From: Cynocephalus volans
Lineage: Eukaryota; Chordata; Mammalia; Dermoptera; Cynocephalidae
Assembly (NCBI RefSeq): GCF_027409185.1
Contig: NC_084463.1
Coordinates: 160,185,869 to 160,249,868 of the forward strand
Direction: 5' to 3'
DNA length: 64,000 nucleotides
A model generated the notes under the pieces. It ran no database searches and had not been told where the DNA came from. It saw nothing but the letters and a program-made list of their open reading frames with translations. Shown one piece after another: positions 60,801 through 64,000 of this stretch. The position numbers were made by a program, and so were the translations under genes. How positions within the stretch are numbered: position 1 is the stretch's first letter; the number at the start of each line of letters is the position of its first letter.

Positions 60801-62760
60801 AACATAATTAAAGCCATATATGACAAACCCACTGCCAACATCATCCTGAATGGGGAAAAGCTGAAAGCTTTTCCTTTAAGAACAGGAACTAGACAAGGAT
60901 GCCCACTCTCACCACTCCTATTCAACATAGTGCTGGAAGTACTAGCCAGAGCAATCAGAGAAGAGAAGGAAATAAAGGGCATCCAGATTGGAAAAGATGA
61001 AGTCAAACTGTCCCTGTTTGCAGATGACATGATCCTATATATCGAACAGCCTAAAGCCTCTACAAAAAAACTCTTGGAGGTGATAAATGATTTCAGCACA
61101 GCAGCAGGATACAAAATCAACACACAAAAATCAGTAGCATTTCTATTCTCCAATAGTGAACATGCAGAACGAGAAATCAAGAAAGCCTGCCATTTACAAT
61201 AGCCACCAAAAAAATAAAATACTTAGGAATTGAGTTAACCAAGGATGTGAAAAATCTCTATAATGAGAACTACAAACCACTGCTGAGAGAAATTAGAGAG
61301 GATACAAGAAGATGGAAAGATATCCCATGCTCTTGGATTGGAAGAATCAACATAGTGAAAATGTCCATACTACCCAAAGTGATATACAAATTCAATGTAA
61401 TCCCCAACAAAATTCCAAAGACATTTTTCTCAGAAATGGAAAGAACTATCCAGACATTTATATGGAATAATAAAAGACCACGCATAGCCAAAGCAATGCT
61501 GAGCAAAAAAAATAAAGCTGGAGGCATAACACTACCTGACTTTAAGCTATACTACAAAGCTATAATAACCAAAACAGTATGGTACTGGCATAAAAACAGA
61601 CACACTGATCAATGGAATAGAATAGAGAATCCAGAAATCAATCCACACACTTACTGCCATCTGATCTTTGACAAAGGCACCAAGCCTATTCACTGGGGAA
61701 GGGACTGCCTCTTCAGCAAATGGAGCTGGGATAACTGGATATCCATATGCAGGAGAATGAAACTAGATCCATACCTCTCACCGTATACTAAAATCAACTC
61801 TAAATGGATTAAGGATTTAAATATACACCCTGAAACAATAAAACTTCTTAAAGAAAACATAGGAGAAACACTTCAGGAAATAGGACTGGACACAGACTTC
61901 ATGAATACGACCCCAAAAGCACAGGCAACCAAAGGAAAAATAAACAAATGGGATTATATCAAACTAAAAAGCTTCTGCACAGCAAAAGAAACAATTAACA
62001 GAGTTAAAAGACAACCAACAGAGTGGGAGAAAATATTTGCAAAATATACATCTGACAAAGGATTAATATCCAGAATATATAAGGATCTCAAACAACTTTA
62101 AAAGAAAAAAACAAGCAACCCAATTAAAAAATGGGCAAAAGAGCTAAGTAGGCATTTCTCTAAGGAAGATATACAAATGGCCAACAGACATATGAAAAAA
62201 TGCTCAACATCACTCAGCATCCGGGAAATGCAAATCAAAACCACACTGAGATACCATCTCACCCCAGTTAGGATGGCTAAAATCCAAAAGACTCTGAACG
62301 ATAAATGCTGGCGAGGTTGTGGAGAAAAAGGAACTCTCACACATTGTTGGTGGGACTGCAAAATGGTGCAGCCTCTATGGAAAATGGTATGGAGGTTCCT
62401 CAAACAATTGCAGATAGATCTACCATACGACCCAGCTATCCCACTGTTGGCAATATACCCAGAGGAATGGAAATCATCAAATCGAAGGTATACCTGTTCC
62501 CCAATGTTCATCGCAGCACTCTTTACAATAGCCAAGAGTTGGAACCAGCCCAAATGTCCATCATCGGATGAGTGGATACGGAAAATGTGGTACATCTACA
62601 CAATGGAATACTACTCAGCTATAAAAACGAATGAAATACTGCCATTTGCAACAACATGGATGGACCTTGAGAGAGTTATATTAAGTGAAACAAGTCAGGC
62701 ACAGAAAGAGAAATACCACATGTTCTCACTTATTGGTGGGAGCTAAAAATTAATATATAA

Positions 62761-62799
<39 letters not shown>

Positions 62800-63101
62800 A
62801 AAAAAAAAACGGGGGGGGAAGAAGATATAACACCCACAATTACTTGAAGTTGATACGACAAGCAAACAGAAAGGACATTGTTGGGGGGGAGGGGGGAGGG
62901 GGGAAGGAAGGAGGTTTTGGTGATGGGGAAACAATAATCAATCACAATGTATATCGACAAAATAAAATTAAAAATAAAAAAATAAAATAAATAAAATTAC
63001 CTGATGCTGTTGCCATATCTGATTTTGAATTTATACACATTGGGTCCTGCATGGAGAAACCTTGTCTCTGGATATGGGTACGTAAAAGGTTTTAAACTCA
63101 T
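39836..63101 (-). CDS. MAJIN: MAJIN, membrane-anchored junction protein (10 coding exons)
   Basis: MAJIN is the inner-nuclear-membrane member of the meiotic TERB1-TERB2-MAJIN complex that ties telomeres to the nuclear envelope in germ cells. Exons in transcript order: 63001-63101 (ATG at 63099-63101), 51158-51213, 48529-48604, 48233-48348, 47359-47390, 46984-47075, 45708-45771, 41674-41746, 40523-40631, 39836-39881. They sum to 765 nt, or 254 residues. The N-terminal TERB2-binding domain begins [20 protein letters not shown] and includes [17 protein letters not shown] and [12 protein letters not shown] basic [15 protein letters not shown] segment is a likely nuclear signal. The C-terminal hydrophobic helix [16 protein letters not shown] is the membrane anchor. 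All introns are GT-AG and the frame is open. Confidence 0.93.
40815..40982 (-). repeat. Dimeric t-SINE with perfect 17-bp TSD
   Basis: Minus-orientation tRNA-Ile-like dimer in a MAJIN intron. Perfect direct repeats AAGTAATATGGTATTCT flank it at 40798-40814 and 40983-40999, indicating a recent insertion. Confidence 0.92.
41747..44275. other. MAJIN intron sequence without recognised elements
   Basis: This is the 3' part of the large intron 41747-45707 (about 4 kb). Apart from the t-SINE and L2 listed further right, I recognise no gene, RNA or clear repeat between 41747 and 44275. The open frames are short and lack flanking splice signals with family support. Confidence 0.5.
44290..44455 (+). 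repeat. Dimeric t-SINE with perfect 14-bp TSD
   Basis: Plus-orientation tRNA-Ile-like dimer with an A tail. Direct repeats AGAAATAAAAATAA flank it at 44276-44289 and 44456-44469. Confidence 0.92.
44470..44960 (+). repeat. L2 LINE interrupted by a t-SINE
   Basis: L2 3'-end phrases occur on both sides of a t-SINE at 44703-44812 (GCCTCATGATCCAGCCCATG on the left, CTCGGCACATGGTAAACACT on the right). The L2 is the older element. Confidence 0.65.
44703..44812 (-). repeat. Monomeric t-SINE inside L2
   Basis: A single tRNA-Ile-like unit (minus) with A/T-rich tail; CATAGCCACTTT is repeated at 44691-44702 and 44814-44825. It still closely resembles a tRNA-Ile gene (CCAACTGAGCTAACTGGCCA). Confidence 0.88.
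47880..48130 (+). repeat. MIR element
   Basis: MIR phrases (TTTAATCCTTTTAATAATTC, then AAAGTCACACAGCTATTATG) lie just downstream, in transcript sense, of the MAJIN exon at 48233-48348. Confidence 0.75.
48655..49085 (+). repeat. L2 LINE 3' end
   Basis: L2-like phrases run through this stretch (GTTCCCTCTGGCTGAAATGC, AAGCCACCTCCTCTAGAAAG, AGGTTTACTGAATGAATAC). It is adjacent to the MAJIN exon at 48529-48604. Confidence 0.75.
49395..49640 (+). repeat. MIR element
   Basis: Full-core MIR (CCCATTTTATGGATGAGGAA, then GATTACACAGCTAGACATGG) in MAJIN intron 2. Confidence 0.75.
49776..50010 (+). repeat. MIR element, second copy
   Basis: Another MIR core (CCATTTATTGAGCTACTGTG, then GGTAAGGAAACAGACTCAGG) about 140 bp after the previous one. 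Confidence 0.75.
50344..50456 (+). repeat. Chimeric t-SINE monomer
   Basis: The 5' half is that of the left monomer of the dimer (GGGCCGGCCTGTGGCTCACT) and the 3' half that of the right monomer (CAAGTCAAGGGTTAAGATCC), with the middle absent. Flanking repeats contain ATAAACTAATTTA. The same fused structure occurs at 52415. Confidence 0.85.
51740..51911 (-). repeat. Dimeric t-SINE inside the hAT element
   Basis: Minus-orientation tRNA-Ile-like dimer. Near-identical repeats CATGTAATGAT (51729-51739) and CATGCAATGAT (51912-51922) flank it. Confidence 0.88.
52415..52528 (+). repeat. Chimeric t-SINE monomer, second copy
   Basis: It has the same left-unit/right-unit fusion as the element at 50344 and shares ACTTGGGAGAG and ATCCTCTTA with it. 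Flanking repeats are CCTATTACTTA and CTTATCACTTA. It is inserted in the hAT remnant. Confidence 0.85.
53661..53750 (+). repeat. Monomeric t-SINE in old L1
   Basis: A single tRNA-Ile-like unit (CTGGCCAGTCAGCTCACTTG, then AAGGGTTCGGATCCCCATAC) with a short A tail. Confidence 0.85.
53811..53979 (-). repeat. Dimeric t-SINE in old L1
   Basis: Minus-orientation dimer with a T tail. CTCATTGT is repeated at 53803-53810 and 53980-53987. Confidence 0.88.
55135..55284 (-). repeat. GC-rich variant t-SINE with perfect 15-bp TSD
   Basis: A t-SINE whose left unit carries a GC-rich block (GCGGCGGGAGCGTCGCGGCG, continuing CTCCCAGCGCCGG) where other copies have CCTTGGTGTTATCAGC. The right unit is internally shortened. 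CTCTGACAGTGTTTT flanks it at 55120-55134 and 55285-55299. Confidence 0.85.
55525..55637 (-). repeat. Monomeric t-SINE in old L1
   Basis: A single tRNA-Ile-like unit (GTGGCTGGCTGGTGGACGAG, then CCAACTGAGCTAACTGGCCA) with a (CTTT)n-type tail. The left edge is approximate. Confidence 0.8.
55985..56164 (-). repeat. GC-rich variant dimeric t-SINE
   Basis: Minus-orientation dimer with a GC-rich left-unit block (GGCGGGAGGGCTGCTGCACG). The AAGTATAT repeats at about 55967-55974 and 56165-56172 flank it. It is inserted near the right end of the hAT remnant. Confidence 0.82.
56491..56502 (+). repeat. Left target-site duplication of the young L1
   Basis: AAAATTACCTGA, preceded by CTTT, so the junction reads TT/AAAA, the preferred L1 endonuclease target. 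The identical copy is at 62993-63004. Read on the minus strand it is TCAG followed by GTAATTTT, a copy of the MAJIN exon end and splice donor. Confidence 0.8.
56503..56937 (+). other. Non-L1 segment carried 5' of the L1 (candidate 5' transduction)
   Basis: About 435 bp lie between the left duplication and the L1 5' UTR. Parts resemble an MLT1/MST-type LTR in phrase order (CTTCCCAGCCTCTGAAACTA near 56610; AGGACACAGAGAAAAGGTGG near 56877). No L1-like sequence is seen. Because the duplication flanks both, this stretch appears to have been inserted together with the L1. Confidence 0.55.
57286..57680 (+). repeat. Tandem monomers in the L1 5' UTR
   Basis: A unit of about 130 bp begins near CAGGGAGACGTCC (57289). 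It recurs near 57424 (CAGGGAGTCGTCC) and 57553 (CAGGGAGACATCC), and a fourth partial copy is near 57658. Within it AGGGGAAGGGGAAGCTCTGC is duplicated in tandem at about 57568-57607. This resembles the monomeric promoters of some mammalian L1 lineages. Confidence 0.75.
57758..58740 (+). pseudogene. L1 ORF1 (RNA-binding chaperone), broken
   Basis: The ATG at 57758 opens [18 protein letters not shown] Lys/Glu-rich coiled-coil region follows, then the RRM ([14 protein letters not shown] near 58225). The open frame runs to a stop at 58526-58528, earlier than the family end near 58738. A two-base change in a GA-dinucleotide run at about 58453-58462 shifts the frame. The distal frame also has an in-frame TAA near 58597-58599. 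The gene is therefore non-functional. Confidence 0.88.
58924..62746 (+). pseudogene. L1 ORF2 (endonuclease / reverse transcriptase), broken
   Basis: The endonuclease domain is open from ATG 58924 to 60090 with catalytic-site phrases ([25 protein letters not shown]). The reverse transcriptase follows in another frame (60057-61202) with the FADD box near 61018-61030. A third segment (to 62101) and a C-terminal segment with the Cys-rich [18 protein letters not shown] motif (near 62308) end at 62744-62746. Lesions: a one-base loss in an A-run at about 60066-60072, a frameshift near 61185-61190 and a TAA at 62099-62101. Confidence 0.9.
62764..62794 (+). repeat. (CA)n tract in the L1 3' UTR
   Basis: A run of about 15 CA dinucleotides is followed by A and G runs and, further on, a poly-G-rich stretch near 62881-62905. 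This fits an L1 3' UTR capable of forming G-quadruplexes. Confidence 0.9.
62993..63004 (+). repeat. MAJIN: Right target-site duplication spanning the MAJIN splice donor
   Basis: AAAATTACCTGA. Bases 63001-63004 are the last four bases of the MAJIN coding exon, and 62993-63000 are the first eight bases of the intron (GTAATTTT on the minus strand). Everything left of 62993 is L1 tail. Confidence 0.8.
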
Positions 63102-63118
63102 TGCTTCCAAATGATAGC
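63102..63118 (-). other. MAJIN: MAJIN 5' UTR part of the first coding exon
   Basis: On the minus strand an acceptor (TTTATTTAG) ends at 63119, leaving 17 nt of leader before the ATG. At least one further upstream untranslated exon must exist, and I could not place it with confidence. Confidence 0.6.
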
Positions 63119-64000
63119 CTAAATAAAGTAGAAATAATAGAGAATTAGAAAAAAGCTAAAGATGGTTCCTTATACAAAGGAAAGGGAGCCTGTCCAATCT
63201 GTAGCATCTCTTCACTAGTAAAAAGTCCAACACTCAGCACCATTGCCTATGCACCAGGCTCAGTTCTGCTATTAATCACCTGGACCATTCTCCTACCTGA
63301 ATGAAGAAAATACATGGTGTGTTGGGACAATCTTTATGCTTGAAGTCAAAAGACCAGAATTTAAGTTTTGTCGTTTATCTTATGACCTTGTGAAAATTAC
63401 TTCTCTTCCATAAGACTAATGATACTAACATCTGCCCTGATGACTCACAAGTTTTTTGTTAGAATAAAATGTTTCTCCCAAATACTCCTTGAATTTTTCT
63501 CCTCCCCTACTTCCACTTTCTCTGGAAATTAGGTGGATGTGAAGAGGGATCAAATTAAATAATGAGACAATCCAAAGGATACACCAATAAGAGGCACAAT
63601 TAGGAGGACCTTGGCTATTAATTTTAGGTGAATTCAGGAATTAGCAACACATCCTGCCACAACCAATGCAACAATTACAGATATACACTAACGTTTCCCA
63701 GTAGTGCCAAGGAATGCCTTATTTTCCCTACCTCTCAATTACTATTCCTCCCCGCCACTTGTGAGGCTGTCCTGTGCCCCAAGAATGCCTACTACACCCC
63801 TAGTACTTACTAGTTTTATTTCTCTTATTCCAGAATCTCTGCCCACTTAAGGTCCTCTCTATGGGGAACTCAGGAAAGAGGAAAGATGGAAAAAGAAGTA
63901 TGACATGTTTCTTCTCCTGCAAGAGGGCATTCGGCGTGTACTCACAGGTAAGAATCAAACGCTGTGATTTTCTACATTACTAGGGCTTTCCTGTGCCTCT
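63119..64000. other. Upstream MAJIN intron or promoter side, nothing recognised
   Basis: AT-rich unique sequence. No repeat, coding exon or RNA gene was recognised. An untranslated MAJIN exon could lie here or beyond the window edge. Confidence 0.4.

Larger units (their letters stand above)
56938..62992 (+). mobile_element. Near full-length young L1 (LINE-1), antisense to MAJIN
   Basis: A 6.05-kb L1 runs in order: 5' UTR (56938-57757, opening near GGAGGTCAAGATGGCGG), ORF1, ORF2, and a 3' UTR with a (CA)n tract, G-rich runs and an A-rich tail ending at the 12-bp duplication. Both ORFs are largely readable but broken, so the copy is young but inactive. It abuts MAJIN's first coding exon, which starts at 63001. 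Confidence 0.95.

Noticed and set aside
56938-62992. Exogenous or endogenous retrovirus, because of the reverse transcriptase
   Set aside because: The ORF1/ORF2 layout, APE-type endonuclease, FADD box, poly(A) tail and absence of flanking LTRs identify a LINE-1.

Overview
The window is nuclear DNA from a placental mammal. It carries spliced protein-coding genes with GT-AG introns, CpG-rich promoters, old mammalian repeats (MIR, L2, L1, hAT) and many tRNA-derived SINEs. The gene order ATG2A - PPP2R5B - GPHA2 - MAJIN is that of human chromosome 11q13. The abundant SINEs look like tRNA-Ile and are built only of tRNA-like units (one or two) plus an A tail, with no unrelated body. That is the hallmark of the CYN/t-SINE family of colugos (Dermoptera), so a colugo is my best guess for the host. 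A rhinolophoid bat is a weaker alternative. Host identity is an inference.

Layout. 1-1964: intergenic, downstream of ATG2A, with a near-perfect HNF1 site. About 1965-22480, minus strand: ATG2A, all 41 exons. My exon chain sums to 5796 nt, an open frame of 1931 codons plus stop. 22481-27690: intergenic, with old repeats, t-SINEs and the PPP2R5B promoter. About 27700-36110, plus strand: PPP2R5B, with 13 coding exons summing to 1494 nt (497 aa). About 36100-37570, minus strand: GPHA2, with three coding exons (129 aa) and one leader exon; its 3' end meets that of PPP2R5B tail to tail. 37600-39650: intergenic. About 39655 to beyond 63118, minus strand: MAJIN, with ten coding exons summing to 765 nt (254 aa). 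Its first coding intron (51214-63000) is a transposon nest holding a decayed hAT element, an old antisense L1, several t-SINEs and a nearly full-length young L1.

The four genes do unrelated jobs: autophagosomal lipid transfer (ATG2A), a PP2A regulatory subunit (PPP2R5B), a glycoprotein-hormone alpha subunit (GPHA2) and a meiotic telomere-membrane tether (MAJIN). I found no novel gene system. The most striking observation is the young L1. Its 12-bp target-site duplication spans the exon-intron boundary of MAJIN's first coding exon, so the insertion duplicated the splice donor instead of destroying it. The duplication also encloses about 435 bp of non-L1 sequence 5' of the element, which suggests a 5' transduction.
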